Numbered from the stretch's first letter, positions 41,748-50,815 are shown. The stretch: DNA of 64,000 nt from Egicoccus sp. AB-alg6-2 (GCF_041821025.1 NZ_JBGUAY010000002.1:1-64000), one strand, 5' to 3'. A program made the numbers and translations. Notes: generated from the sequence alone by a model not told the origin.

Positions 41748-42979
41748 CGCCTCCCGAAGACGCCCCCCTCCTGCCACGACGCGCGATGACCCTGGTCGGC
41801 GGCGTCGTCCTGCTGATCTCGATCGGGGCCTTCTTCCGGGTGCCGCTCCTGCCCTCGATCGGTGACGAGCTGTCCATGAGCCCCGGGCAGCTCGGGCTGA
41901 TCACCACGGTCTTCGCCCTCGGGCGACTCGTCACCGACATTCCGGCCGGCCGCATGGCCGACCGGATCCCGCCGCTCCGCTCGCTGGGCCTGGCCGGAGC
42001 CATCCTCGCCGTGGGCAGCATCGGCGTCGCGTCCGCGGGCGCAGGGGTGTGGGTGATCACGGCCGCGTTCGCGCTCGGCATCGCGTCGGCGCTGGCCAAC
42101 ACCACGGGGATGACGTTCTTCTCCACGGCCGCACCCGCGGCACAACGCGGTACCTCGATGGCGGTGTTCTCGGCGGCGCTGCTGGGCGGCCAGGCGCTCG
42201 GCCCTATGATCGGTGGGGCCATCGGTGGTGCGGCCGGGTGGCGGACCGCCATCGCGAGCGCCGCCGTCGTCGGCCTGGTCGTCGCACTGCTCGGTGCCTT
42301 CTCCAACCGCCTGCCGAGGCCCCCGCAGGCGGCGCCGGGGGGCGGGCACCACGGCGTCATGCCCTCGGGTCCGGACCCGACGCCCCGGCTGCAACGCTGG
42401 CTGCTGTTCTCCGTCGCCTTCTCGTTGTTCTTCATGCTCGGGTCGATGCCGCAGACGCTGATCCCGATCATCGGGGATGCACGGTACGCGTTGACGCCGG
42501 GGCGCATCGGCCTGGCCCTCGGGATCGGTGGCGCGTGTCGGTTCGTCGGCGCCATGGTCGGTGGGCGGCTCGCCGATCGCCTCTCGCGCAAGATCTCGCT
42601 CATTCCCGGCATGGCGCTGTGCACCGCTGGCATCGCGATCCTGGCCGTCGACCTCGGCGTCGCCGGGTGGGTCGCCTCGATCGTGCTGCTCTCCCTCGGC
42701 TCCTATGGCGTGTCCGTGTCGGCGACGATGCTCGCCGACCACGCCGGGGGCAGCGGCGTCGGCCGGCGCCTGGGCACCTACCGGTTCGTCGGTGACGTCG
42801 GCCTGATCGCCGGTCCGACGCTGTCTGGCGTGTTGTACGAGCGGGTGAGCGACACCGCGGCCGTGCTCCTCGTCGCCGGTCTCGTCGGCGCCGTGACGCT
42901 GCTGTGCGCGCTGCTGTTGCGCGAGACCCGCTGGATCGACGAACACCCGACGGCCGACGTCGCAGGAGGAAACGCATGA
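41744..42979 (+). CDS. Major facilitator superfamily permease
   Basis: 411 residues from GTG 41744, or possibly an internal ATG at 41786. Twelve hydrophobic spans with the loop 2-3 motif GRLVTDIPAGRMADRIPPLRSLG and the matching second-half segment GGRLADRLSRKISLIPGMAL. The region between the halves is a Pro/Gly/His-rich cytoplasmic loop. It is translationally coupled to the leader frame upstream and to the M24-fold gene downstream (ATGA), suggesting transport of that enzyme's substrate or product. Confidence 0.87.
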   Translation: MTPPEDAPLLPRRAMTLVGGVVLLISIGAFFRVPLLPSIGDELSMSPGQLGLITTVFALGRLVTDIPAGRMADRIPPLRSLGLAGAILAVGSIGVASAGAGVWVITAAFALGIASALANTTGMTFFSTAAPAAQRGTSMAVFSAALLGGQALGPMIGGAIGGAAGWRTAIASAAVVGLVVALLGAFSNRLPRPPQAAPGGGHHGVMPSGPDPTPRLQRWLLFSVAFSLFFMLGSMPQTLIPIIGDARYALTPGRIGLALGIGGACRFVGAMVGGRLADRLSRKISLIPGMALCTAGIAILAVDLGVAGWVASIVLLSLGSYGVSVSATMLADHAGGSGVGRRLGTYRFVGDVGLIAGPTLSGVLYERVSDTAAVLLVAGLVGAVTLLCALLLRETRWIDEHPTADVAGGNA

Positions 42980-44190
42980 CCACCGGGCCCTTCGGTTGGA
43001 CCCTGCCGGACGCCGCCCAGCGGCGTGCCCTCGTCGAAGCGTCGTGGCCGCGGGCGTCGGCGCAGGAGATCGCGCGCCGCCGCGCCGCCATCGCCGAGGT
43101 GGCGGCCGAACGCGACGTCGACCTCGTGCTGGTCTACGGCGCCGACCGCGCCGGTTCCGGCGTGCCGTGGCTGACGTCGTGGCCCGTGACGCGGGAAGCG
43201 GCACTGCTGCTCGACCTGCGCAGCGGGGACGCCGACCTGTGGATCCAGTTCCACAACCACGTCCCGCTCGCCACGGAGCTGGCACAGGACTGTCGCGTCC
43301 ACTGGGGTGGCCCGGTCACGGCACAGACGCTCGTCGACGCGCTGTCGGAGCGCGGTTCGGGCCGACGGCTGGGCGTGGTCGGCCCCGTCACGGTGCCGCT
43401 GAACCGCGCCCTGGCCGGGGCCGTCGACGAAATCGTCCCGCTCGGCAGCGACTACACCCGCCTCCGGCTCGTCAAGAGCCCCGAGGAGCTGGACCTGCTC
43501 GCCGCTGGTGCCTACCTGTCCGACCTCGCCGCAGCGGCGCTGCGTGACGGGATCCGCGAGGGGACGACCGACCACGAGATGGCCGACCTCGTCGAACGTG
43601 CCTACGTGCCGCTCGGTGGCACCACGCACATCCACTACTTCGGGATCACGGCGATGGACGCCCCGGATCGTGGGGCGCCGGCGCAGATCACGACCGGACG
43701 GGTGCTGGCGCGGGGCGACGTCGTCGTCACCGAGCTCTCCGCCGCCCTCGAGGGGTACGCGGGCCAGGTGCTGCGCACCATGACCCTCGACGACCGCCTC
43801 GCGGCCCCGTTCGACGAGCTGCACGCCGTCGCCGATGCGGCGTTCGACGCCGTGTGCGCCGCCATCCGCCCTGGGGCGACGGCGGGGGACGTGGTCGCAG
43901 CCTCCGGCGTGATCGAGGCGGCCGGCTACACCATCGTCGACGACCTCGTCCACGGCTTCGGCGGCGGCTACCTGCCCCCGGTGCTCGGCTCGGCGAGCCG
44001 GCCCGCCGGTCCGCTGCCCGACCTGGTGTTCGAGGCGGGGATGACGGTGGTCGTCCAACCCAACGTGACCACGCCCGACCACCGGGCCGGGGTGCAGACC
44101 GGCGAGCTGGTGGTCGTCACCGACGACGGGGTCGTGTCGCTGCACGACGTGCCGCGCGGGCCGTGGCTGGCCGCGGGCGCAGGGCGGTAG
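42976..44190 (+). CDS. M24-fold (creatinase-like) hydrolase without the metal ligands, resembling 38808-39980
   Basis: 404 residues from ATG 42976 behind AGGAGG. It shares with the protein at 38808-39980 the same changes at the M24 ligand positions: Glu253 (VVTELSAALEGY), Gln264 (GYAGQVLRTM), His326 (LVHGFGGGY), Gln361 (VVVQPNVTT) and Gly376 (GVQTGELVVV). The pita-bread domain is otherwise well kept, including YFGITAMDAPDRGAPAQITTGRVL. The same substitutions in two genes 3 kb apart suggest a defined metal-free activity rather than decay. Follows an MFS permease and precedes a TauE-type exporter. Confidence 0.82.
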   Translation: MTTGPFGWTLPDAAQRRALVEASWPRASAQEIARRRAAIAEVAAERDVDLVLVYGADRAGSGVPWLTSWPVTREAALLLDLRSGDADLWIQFHNHVPLATELAQDCRVHWGGPVTAQTLVDALSERGSGRRLGVVGPVTVPLNRALAGAVDEIVPLGSDYTRLRLVKSPEELDLLAAGAYLSDLAAAALRDGIREGTTDHEMADLVERAYVPLGGTTHIHYFGITAMDAPDRGAPAQITTGRVLARGDVVVTELSAALEGYAGQVLRTMTLDDRLAAPFDELHAVADAAFDAVCAAIRPGATAGDVVAASGVIEAAGYTIVDDLVHGFGGGYLPPVLGSASRPAGPLPDLVFEAGMTVVVQPNVTTPDHRAGVQTGELVVVTDDGVVSLHDVPRGPWLAAGAGR

Positions 44191-44193
44191 CCG

Positions 44194-44937
44194 GTGGACC
44201 CCCAGGCCGTCATCATCATCTTCGTGGCGATCGCCCTCGGCGCGTTGATCAAGGGCGTCACCGGGTCCGGTCTGCCGCAGATCGCGATCCCGGTCATGGC
44301 GATCTTTCTCGGGGTCGAGCGCTCCGTGGTGATCATGGCGATCCCGGGCATCGTCTCCAACGCCTGGCTGATCTGGCGCTTCCGGGGTCACTTCGGACGG
44401 ACGCGGGACCTCCCGACGCTGCTGACCACGGGCGTCATCGGCGCCGTGGGGGGTACCTGGCTGCTGAAGGCGCTCGACCCGCGCATTCTCTCGGGCGTAC
44501 TGGCGCTGATCATCCTGGTCTACCTCGTCGTGCGCCAGACCCGACCGGAGTTCGAGCTCTCACCGACGGCGACGCGGCGGTTGTCCCCACCCGTCGGCCT
44601 GGCGGCCGGCACGCTGCAGGGCGCCACCGGCATCTCGGGTCCGCTGGTGACGACGTGGTTGCACAGCTACCGGCTGGATCCACCGGTGTACATCGTGTCG
44701 CTCGTGACCCTGTTCCAGGTGTTCGGCACGGTGCAGGCGATCACGTTGGTCGGCCTGGGGCTGTTCACCCCGACTCGCGTGCTCGAAGGCCTGCTGGCCC
44801 TGGTGCCGATGGTCATCGCCCTGCCGATCGGCGCCCGGCTGGCGACCCGGATGTCACCGAAGACCTTCGACGTCTGGATCGTGCTGCTGTTGCTCGGTTC
44901 GGCCGGCAAGTTGGCCCACAGCGCGATCTGGGGCTGA
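44194..44937 (+). CDS. TauE/SafE-family membrane transporter
   Basis: 247 residues, GTG 44194, three bases after the M24-fold stop. Eight membrane spans; the family's repeated segment is seen as ALGALIKGVTGSGLPQIAIPV and LAAGTLQGATGISGPLV. TauE/SafE proteins move sulfite, sulfoacetate or organic anions. Ends 12 bp before the convergent LacI R3 gene. Confidence 0.87.
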   Translation: MDPQAVIIIFVAIALGALIKGVTGSGLPQIAIPVMAIFLGVERSVVIMAIPGIVSNAWLIWRFRGHFGRTRDLPTLLTTGVIGAVGGTWLLKALDPRILSGVLALIILVYLVVRQTRPEFELSPTATRRLSPPVGLAAGTLQGATGISGPLVTTWLHSYRLDPPVYIVSLVTLFQVFGTVQAITLVGLGLFTPTRVLEGLLALVPMVIALPIGARLATRMSPKTFDVWIVLLLLGSAGKLAHSAIWG

Positions 44938-44949
44938 AACGCCCCCGTG

Positions 44950-45972
44950 TCAGGCTGCCGGTGGGGCGGTCGACCCGCGCACCCGCAGCTCGGGCGGCAG
45001 GCGCAGGCTCATGCCGCCGGTGCCCGGGTCCTCGATCTCGGCCAGGATCAACTCGGCCGCCTTGACCCCGATGTCGTAGTGCGGGATGCGGACGCTGGTC
45101 AGCGGTGGGGCGAACCGGTCGGTGAAGGGGATGTCGTTGTAGCCGACGATGGAGACGTCGTCGGGGATGCGGATGCCACGGTCGGCGGCCACGTCGTAGC
45201 AACCGAGGGCCACGAGGTCGTTGGCCGCCACGACGGCGGTGAACGCTGCGTTCCGATCGAGCAACGCACGGAAGCCCATCACCCCCGCCTGCTGCGTGAA
45301 CCAGCTGCAGAACACGATCAGATCGGGGTCGACGGGCAGATCGCAGCCGTCCATCCAGGTGAGGAAGCTCTGGTGCCGGTTGAGGCCGGTCGACACCGAG
45401 CGCGGACCGGCGAGGTGGGCGATCCGGCGGTGGCCCAGGGACGCGAGGTGGCGCACGGCGAGGCCGATGCCGACGTGGTCGTCGCCGCTGACCGACGGCA
45501 GCGGCGGCTCGTCGGCGGTGCGGTTGACGAGGACGACGGGGTAGTCCGACCGCAGCATCCGGGTCAGCATCGGGTGCTCGCGCTGGGCCGTGGCGACGAT
45601 CAGCCCGTCGACACGACGGCGCGCCATCACCTCGAGGATCGCCCGCTCCTTCTCCTCGGCGTTGTCGGTGTTGGCCAGCAGCAACGTGCAGCCGGCCTCG
45701 GTGAGACGGTCCTCGATCCCGCGCACGATGGGGGGGAACAGGGGGTTGGTGAGGTCGGGGACCAGCATCCCGATCGTCATCGTGCGATTGACCTTCAGCC
45801 CCTGGGCGAGCGCGTTGGGCTGGTAACCGAGGTCGCTGGCCGCCTTCAACACCCGCGCAACCGTCACCGCGTTCACGAGCGTGCGCGTGCGCTCGTTGAG
45901 CGCCCGTGACGCCGTCGACGGGTGGACGTCGGCGCGTGTGGCGACGTCGCGCAGCGTGATCGTGCGGTTCAC
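44950..45972 (-). CDS. LacI-family transcriptional regulator (R3)
   Basis: 340 residues from GTG 45972 with GGGAGAG upstream; the open frame to 46191 runs through the promoter region and is rejected as start. Helix-turn-helix ITLRDVATRADVHPSTASRALN with a Pro/Ala variant (HPSTASR) in the recognition helix, hinge LAQGLKVNRTMTIG, then the effector domain (MLVPDLTNPLFPPIVRGIED, RTADEPPLPSVSGDDHVG, VVAANDLVALGCYD, IVGYNDIPFTDRFAPPLTSVRIP). An operator overlapping its own -35 box indicates autoregulation. Confidence 0.92.
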   Translation of the reverse strand: MNRTITLRDVATRADVHPSTASRALNERTRTLVNAVTVARVLKAASDLGYQPNALAQGLKVNRTMTIGMLVPDLTNPLFPPIVRGIEDRLTEAGCTLLLANTDNAEEKERAILEVMARRRVDGLIVATAQREHPMLTRMLRSDYPVVLVNRTADEPPLPSVSGDDHVGIGLAVRHLASLGHRRIAHLAGPRSVSTGLNRHQSFLTWMDGCDLPVDPDLIVFCSWFTQQAGVMGFRALLDRNAAFTAVVAANDLVALGCYDVAADRGIRIPDDVSIVGYNDIPFTDRFAPPLTSVRIPHYDIGVKAAELILAEIEDPGTGGMSLRLPPELRVRGSTAPPAA

Positions 45973-46085
45973 GGGCTCTCCCCTGCCCCTCGTTCCCGCG
46001 ACGCCAGCGCGCAGCAGGGCGTGGCGAGCGCGGCACGATTCCGCACGTTCTCCCGAGGTGCGCGGCCGTCTCCCACTGGGGGAGA

Positions 46086-46114
46086 ACGCTACGCGGTCCG
46101 TGGGCGGGCGGCAA
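46086..46114 (-). promoter_or_regulatory. Promoter of LacI R3
   Basis: On the minus strand TTGCCG (46109-46114) and TAGCGT (46086-46091) are spaced by 17 bp. The operator at 46110-46123 overlaps the -35 hexamer. Confidence 0.6.
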
Positions 46115-46123
46115 ACGTTTGTT
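46110..46123. promoter_or_regulatory. LacI-type operator (AACGTT class) at the R3 promoter
   Basis: GGCAAACGTTTGTT with a perfect 10-bp core (46112-46121). It overlaps the -35 of R3 and is the first of three operators in the 611-bp gap between R3 and the importer operon. Confidence 0.78.
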
Positions 46124-46286
46124 GCGGACGGGCCGGTCGGGCCGGGGCCGCCGCGCCTCGAGGGCGACGTCGCCGCCGGATCGCCGGCCACCGACGAGCC
46201 AGAGGGCGCTCAGCGCTCACGCCGTGCGCGCCGTTCCCGAACGATCCGCGGAGGTGCGCCAGCCGTGCAGCCCGTCTGGGGCCAGT

Positions 46287-46300
46287 TGCAACCGATTGCC
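46287..46300. promoter_or_regulatory. LacI-type operator, mixed class
   Basis: TGCAACCGATTGCC, with a C at the position that is A or T in most sites. It lies 179 bp from the operator at 46110 and 192 bp from that at 46479 (centre to centre about 177 and 192). Confidence 0.6.
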
Positions 46301-46478
46301 GAGGCAGGATCGGGCGAGAACCCGCCTGCGAACGGCATTCTGGGCGACTCCGGCGTCGTGCGGCGGGGGTGTCACGGGCGGCCGTCGTCCCGGCGCGCGG
46401 ATCGGCGCCTCCGAGCGCGATAGGAGCCTACGGGGAGGGACCGTGGGCAGGGAGCGGACATCCCGCCCGCCAATTTCC

Positions 46479-46492
46479 TGCAATCGATTGTC
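46479..46492. promoter_or_regulatory. LacI-type operator (ATCGAT class), second NMT1-type importer operon
   Basis: TGCAATCGATTGTC with a perfect CAATCGATTG core (46481-46490), about 90 bp upstream of the importer ATPase start. Confidence 0.78.
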
Positions 46493-46583
46493 AGAGGACG
46501 AGCGTCGTGGTTGGATGGACCGCGAGGTGGCACGGGAGCGCCATCGTCACGCGGGACCGGGTCGATCCGGTCGGGAGGATGGG

Positions 46584-47453
46584 ATGACCAGCATGTCGAC
46601 ATCGCCGACGCGGTCGAGCGCGTCCGACGAGCGGGCGCCTGCCGACGTCGTCATCGACGCTCGGGACCTCGTCGTCGGCTACCGCAAGCTGCGCGAGAAG
46701 ATCGAGCTCACCGCACTGACCGGGGTGACCCTGCAGATCCGCCGCGGCGAGTTCATCGCCATCGTCGGTCCGTCGGGGTGCGGCAAGACGACCTTCATCA
46801 ACGTCGTCGCCGGCCTGGTCAAGCCATGGTCGGGATCGGTGTCCGTCAACGGCAAGCCCGTCAACGGGCCGAGCCCCGACCGCGCCATGGTGTTCCAGGA
46901 CTACGCGCTGATGCCGTGGCGGACGGTCAAGGACAACGTCACCTTCGGCCTCGAGTTCCAGCGTCACGGGCTCAGCAAGCAGCAGCTCGAGGACCGCGTC
47001 GCGGAGTACATCGACCTCGTCGGGCTCACGGGTTTCGAGGACTCGTTCCCGTACGAGCTGTCGGGCGGGATGCGTCAACGCGTCGGGATCGCCCGGGCCC
47101 TGGCCTGCGAGCCCCAGATCCTGCTCGCCGACGAGCCCTTCGGCGCCGTCGACGCCATGACGCGCGAAGGCATGCAGGGCGAGCTCGAGCGGATCATCGC
47201 GCAGACCGGGCAGACCGTCGTGCTGATCACCCACTCGATCGACGAGGCCATCACGCTCGCCGACCGGGTCGTGGTGATCTCCCACCGACCGGGCCAGATC
47301 CGTGAGGTCGTCGACGTGCCGCTGCCACGGCCGCGTGACCCGGTCGAGGTGAAGGCCAACCCGGTCTACCACGAGCTGCGCGAGCACGTGTGGGACCTGC
47401 TCAAGGCCGAGACCTTCGGTGCGAACGTCGTGGACGAGGAGGCGCAGGCATGA
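46584..47453 (+). CDS. ABC transporter ATPase, SsuB/TauB type (second importer)
   Basis: 289 residues from ATG 46584 behind GGGAGGA. Walker A GPSGCGKTTFIN, Q-loop AMVFQDYALMPWRTVKDNV, signature LSGGMRQRVGIARALA, Walker B LLADEPFGAVDAMTR and H-loop LITHSIDEAI are intact. A ~25-residue Ser/Thr/Ala-rich N-terminus precedes the domain. The stop overlaps the permease start (ATGA). Confidence 0.92.
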   Translation: MTSMSTSPTRSSASDERAPADVVIDARDLVVGYRKLREKIELTALTGVTLQIRRGEFIAIVGPSGCGKTTFINVVAGLVKPWSGSVSVNGKPVNGPSPDRAMVFQDYALMPWRTVKDNVTFGLEFQRHGLSKQQLEDRVAEYIDLVGLTGFEDSFPYELSGGMRQRVGIARALACEPQILLADEPFGAVDAMTREGMQGELERIIAQTGQTVVLITHSIDEAITLADRVVVISHRPGQIREVVDVPLPRPRDPVEVKANPVYHELREHVWDLLKAETFGANVVDEEAQA

Positions 47454-48310
47454 GCGCGACCGTCGAGCCGAAGACCGCCAACGCGCCCGGCGCGGAGCCG
47501 GGCCGCACACCCGAGCGCAGTTTCCGCTACGGCCCGCTCAACTACCTGCGCCGGTATGGCGCCATCGGCCTGGTGATCCTCAACCTCACCACGTTCTTCA
47601 TCATCTGGGAGCTGTTCGCGCGCTCCGGCGCGGTCAACCCGCTGTTCCTGCCCAAGCCCAGCGACGTCTTCACGACCATGTTCGCGGAGTTCGGGCCCGA
47701 CGGGGTGCTGCGCGAGAACATCCTCATCAGTGCGCAGCTGTTCGGCAGCGGCATGCTCGCCGCCGCGGCCGTCGGGATCCCGATCGGGCTGCTGATGGGC
47801 GCGAGCCGGGTCGTCGACGCGATCATCAGCCCCTACGTGTGGGCCATGGCGTCGCTGCCCCGCGTGGCGTTGATGCCGCTGCTGATCCTGATCCTCGGGT
47901 TCACCACGACCGCGCGGTTCACGCTGGTGTTTCTCTCGGCGGTGTTCCCGATCATCATCAACTGCATGGCCGGGGTGAAGACGGTCGACCAGTCGCTGGT
48001 GCGCGCCGGACAGGTGTTCGGCGCCAACAAGGCCCAGCTGTACCGGAAGGTGATCTTCCCCTTCACCCTGCCGTTCATCATCTCCGGGCTCAACCAGGGC
48101 ATGACGCGCGGCCTCGTCGGGCTGGTCATCGCCGAGATCTTCGGCGGCAACAAGGGCCTGGGCTATCTGACCAAGCGCGCGGCCGAGCAGTACAACTCGC
48201 CGCTGCTGTACGCGGTGCTGTTGATCCTGGTGATCTTCTCGCTGCTGTTCGTGCAGATCGTCCGTTGGATCGAGATCAAGGCGGCTCCCTGGCGCAACTA
48301 CCAGGGCTGA
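47450..48310 (+). CDS. ABC transporter permease, SsuC/TauC type (second importer)
   Basis: 286 residues from ATG 47450. A charged ~35-residue N-terminus is followed by six membrane spans; the coupling segment is LVRAGQVFGANKAQLYRKVIFPFTLPFIISGLNQGMTRG. It is the only permease of this importer, so a homodimeric channel is expected. A 97-bp gap without obvious signals separates it from the binding-protein gene. Confidence 0.9.
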   Translation: MSATVEPKTANAPGAEPGRTPERSFRYGPLNYLRRYGAIGLVILNLTTFFIIWELFARSGAVNPLFLPKPSDVFTTMFAEFGPDGVLRENILISAQLFGSGMLAAAAVGIPIGLLMGASRVVDAIISPYVWAMASLPRVALMPLLILILGFTTTARFTLVFLSAVFPIIINCMAGVKTVDQSLVRAGQVFGANKAQLYRKVIFPFTLPFIISGLNQGMTRGLVGLVIAEIFGGNKGLGYLTKRAAEQYNSPLLYAVLLILVIFSLLFVQIVRWIEIKAAPWRNYQG

Positions 48311-48407
48311 GATTTTCGGCGGGACCACCCGTCGGGAAAGTGTCCCAAGGGACGTCGTGGACGGTCACTCGGCCGTGCACGGGGAGCGGGATCCGGGAGG
48401 GTCTTCC

Positions 48408-49571
48408 ATGAAGGCAATCAAGAAGTGGCAACGCGCCGCTGCCGTGCTCGGCGCCCTGACGTTGGCGCTCACCGCCTGCGGCGGGACCGACGCGACCACG
48501 GGCAGCGAGGAGCCGGCAGCCGGCACCGACACCGACACGGACGCCGGCACCGACACCGACACGGACGCCGGTACCGACACGGACACCGACACCGACACCG
48601 GTGACGGTGGCGAGTCCGCCGCCGGTGCGGACTGGTGCGACGACACCGACGTCACCGAGTCGATCGTGGTCGGCATCAACAACCCCAACTACGCCACGCA
48701 GCTCGCGGTCGTGCTGGCCGACGAGAAGGGCTACTTCGCCGAGCAGGGCATCACCGACGTCGAGATCATCGAGACCGACGAGTACATCGCCGGCCTGATC
48801 GGTGGCAGCCTCACGATCGCGCAGGGCGACACCGACGTGACCTTCGGGTCGGCCGACGCCAGCGGTGAGGACCTGGTCTATCTCGGTACCTACCGCAACG
48901 GCGAGTACCAGATCATGGGTACCGCGCCGGGCATCGAGAACCCCGAGGACCTGATCGGCCAGCCCGTCACCGGTGGTGACCTCGAGGGCCGCAACACCTC
49001 GCTCATGCGCAAGTTCCTGCAGGAGCTCGGCGTCGACCCGGACGAGGTCGAGTTCGTGCCGATGGGTGGCAACTCCGACGCCCGCCTGCAGGCGGTCATG
49101 CAGGGCACGGTGAAGGCCGCCAGCCTCTTCCCACGTCACAAGGTGCCGCTCGAGGAGGCCGGCGGGAAGTTCATGTACGAGGAGTTCGAGGTCAACCCGC
49201 AGGAAGGCGTCATCGTCATGGGTGACACCCTCGAGAACGACTGCGCGACCGTCATCGCCTACATGACCGCGGACCTGATGGCCCGTCGCGACATGTACGA
49301 CTTCTCGCTGAAGGACGAGCACCTCGAGATCATGCGGAGCCGTGGCTTCGAGATCCCGGACTTCTTCGAGGAGGTCTACCAGATCGAGGTCGAGCAGGTC
49401 GGTGAGACGGCCGGCTTCGACGTCGCCGAGATGGACGAACTGGTCCAGGAGATGATCGAGCTCGGCGAGCTGCCCGAGGGCCTCGACTGGCGCCAGTACG
49501 TCGACCTGCGGCCGCTGCACACGGCCCAGGAGGCGCTGGGCATCGAGCCCGAGCCGGCCAGCCTCGACTGA
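48408..49571 (+). CDS. ABC transporter substrate-binding lipoprotein with Thr-Asp repeat linker
   Basis: 387 residues from ATG 48408 behind GGGAGGG. Lipoprotein signal with LALTAC, then a linker built of Thr-Asp repeats (GTDTDTDAG twice and a TDTDTDT run) coded by a DNA minisatellite near 48523-48602. The binding domain starts with SIVVGINNPNYATQLAVVLADEKGYFAEQG and follows the NMT1/SsuA fold with YIAGLIGGSLTIAQGDTDVTFGSAD. Ligand unknown. A 14-bp hairpin follows. Confidence 0.87.
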   Translation: MKAIKKWQRAAAVLGALTLALTACGGTDATTGSEEPAAGTDTDTDAGTDTDTDAGTDTDTDTDTGDGGESAAGADWCDDTDVTESIVVGINNPNYATQLAVVLADEKGYFAEQGITDVEIIETDEYIAGLIGGSLTIAQGDTDVTFGSADASGEDLVYLGTYRNGEYQIMGTAPGIENPEDLIGQPVTGGDLEGRNTSLMRKFLQELGVDPDEVEFVPMGGNSDARLQAVMQGTVKAASLFPRHKVPLEEAGGKFMYEEFEVNPQEGVIVMGDTLENDCATVIAYMTADLMARRDMYDFSLKDEHLEIMRSRGFEIPDFFEEVYQIEVEQVGETAGFDVAEMDELVQEMIELGELPEGLDWRQYVDLRPLHTAQEALGIEPEPASLD

Positions 49572-49595
49572 CGCGTCGAGCACCACAGCCGGACC

Positions 49596-49628
49596 GTGGC
49601 CCGGGCGGCGACCAGCCGCCCGGGCCAC
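49596..49628 (+). terminator. Strong hairpin after the binding-protein gene
   Basis: Perfect 14-bp stem (49596-49609 with 49615-49628) with a GACCA loop, 24 bp after the stop codon. It may reduce read-through into the LVIVD and amidohydrolase genes or stabilise the upstream mRNA. Confidence 0.75.
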
Positions 49629-49651
49629 GCCCGTCGAGGAGCGAGATCATC

Positions 49652-50815
49652 ATGACCCGACCCGAGGAACGACACGGCCTGCGTCTGCTCGGCCACTCCC
49701 GCCTGAACGGCTACGGCGACGGCATGCAGGTGTTGCGCGAGGGGGATGCGCTGTACGTGGGCCACTTCGGCCCGAGCGGCATGGGGACCTCGATCCTCGA
49801 CGTCAGTGACGTGACCGACCCCCGGGTCGTGCGCCAGTGGGAGGCGCCTCCGGGCAGCCACACGCACAAGGTGCAGGTCGCCGACGGCCTGCTGCTGGTC
49901 AACCACGAACAGTTCCGGGGCGGGAAGAACTTCTCCGCCGGCATGGCGGTCTACGACCTCGCGGATCCGTTCGACCCGAAGCAGATCGGGTGGTTCGACT
50001 CGACCGGCAAGGGTGTGCACCGCATCGTCTACACCGGCGGCCGTTACGCCTACATGTCGGCCATCCCCGACCGCTTCGAGGATCGCATCTGGGTCATCGT
50101 CGACCTCGACGACCCGACCCGGCCCGTCGAGGTCGGACGCTGGTGGTGGCCCGGGCAGCGCGACGACGAGGAGCCGACGTGGCCCGAGGGCAAGCGCTAC
50201 GCGGCCCACCATGCGCTGATCGACGGCGACCGCGCCTACCTCGGCTACAACGACGCTGGCATGGTCATCCTCGACATCAGCGACGTCACCTCGCCACAGG
50301 TCGTCAGCAAGCTGACCTGGGACCCCGTCGGGGACACCCACACGTGCCTGCCGCTGCCGGGGCGTGACCTGCTGGTGGTGACCGACGAGGAGGTCCACGA
50401 CCAGGTCGCCGCCGGACCCCACTACGTACGCGTCGTCGACATCAGCGACGACCGCAACCCCGAGGTCATCGCGGTCGTGCCGCCCCCGGAGGGCGACTAC
50501 GCCACCCGCGGCCTGCGATTCGGTCCGCACAACACCCACGAGAACCGGCCGGGCAGCTACCGCAGCGCCGAGGTGGTGTTCGTGACCTACTTCAACGCCG
50601 GCCTGCGCGTCTACGACCTCGCCGATCCGGCCGACCCCGTCGAACTGGCCCACTACCTGCCGCCGCTGCCCGAGGGCCAACCCGACCTGCAGATCAACGA
50701 CGTGTTCGTGGCCGACGACGGGCTGATCTACATCACCGACCGCTGGGCCGACGGCGTCTACATCCTCGAACCCGAACCCGAACTGCGCGCACGCATGGAG
50801 GAAGCCCGCCTGTGA
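49652..50815 (+). CDS. LVIVD-repeat beta-propeller protein, resembling 32477-33712
   Basis: 387 residues, ATG 49652 behind GAGGAG. Six blades with ILDVSDVTDP, MAVYDLADPFDP, WVIVDLDDPTRP, MVILDISDVTSP, VRVVDISDDRNP and LRVYDLADPADP. As in the other LVIVD protein there is no signal peptide, and the segment RFGPHNTHENR matches its RFGPHNQHH, so a conserved His-Asn-x-His site is likely functional. It is coupled to the ACMSD-like gene by a GTGA overlap. Confidence 0.8.
   Translation: MTRPEERHGLRLLGHSRLNGYGDGMQVLREGDALYVGHFGPSGMGTSILDVSDVTDPRVVRQWEAPPGSHTHKVQVADGLLLVNHEQFRGGKNFSAGMAVYDLADPFDPKQIGWFDSTGKGVHRIVYTGGRYAYMSAIPDRFEDRIWVIVDLDDPTRPVEVGRWWWPGQRDDEEPTWPEGKRYAAHHALIDGDRAYLGYNDAGMVILDISDVTSPQVVSKLTWDPVGDTHTCLPLPGRDLLVVTDEEVHDQVAAGPHYVRVVDISDDRNPEVIAVVPPPEGDYATRGLRFGPHNTHENRPGSYRSAEVVFVTYFNAGLRVYDLADPADPVELAHYLPPLPEGQPDLQINDVFVADDGLIYITDRWADGVYILEPEPELRARMEEARL

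Larger units (their letters stand above)
46124..46583. other. Non-coding region between R3 and the second NMT1-type importer
   Basis: Apart from two further operators (46287-46300 and 46479-46492) I see no gene, RNA element or strong promoter here. Frames that stay open are arginine-rich shadows without ribosome sites. The second importer's promoter must lie near 46440-46500 but cannot be picked with confidence. Confidence 0.5.

Noticed and set aside
45973-46583. Possible small genes in the gap between R3 and the second importer
   Set aside because: Open frames are arginine-rich, lack ribosome sites and cross operators; the ATG at 46584 has a good site and begins a recognised domain upstream region.
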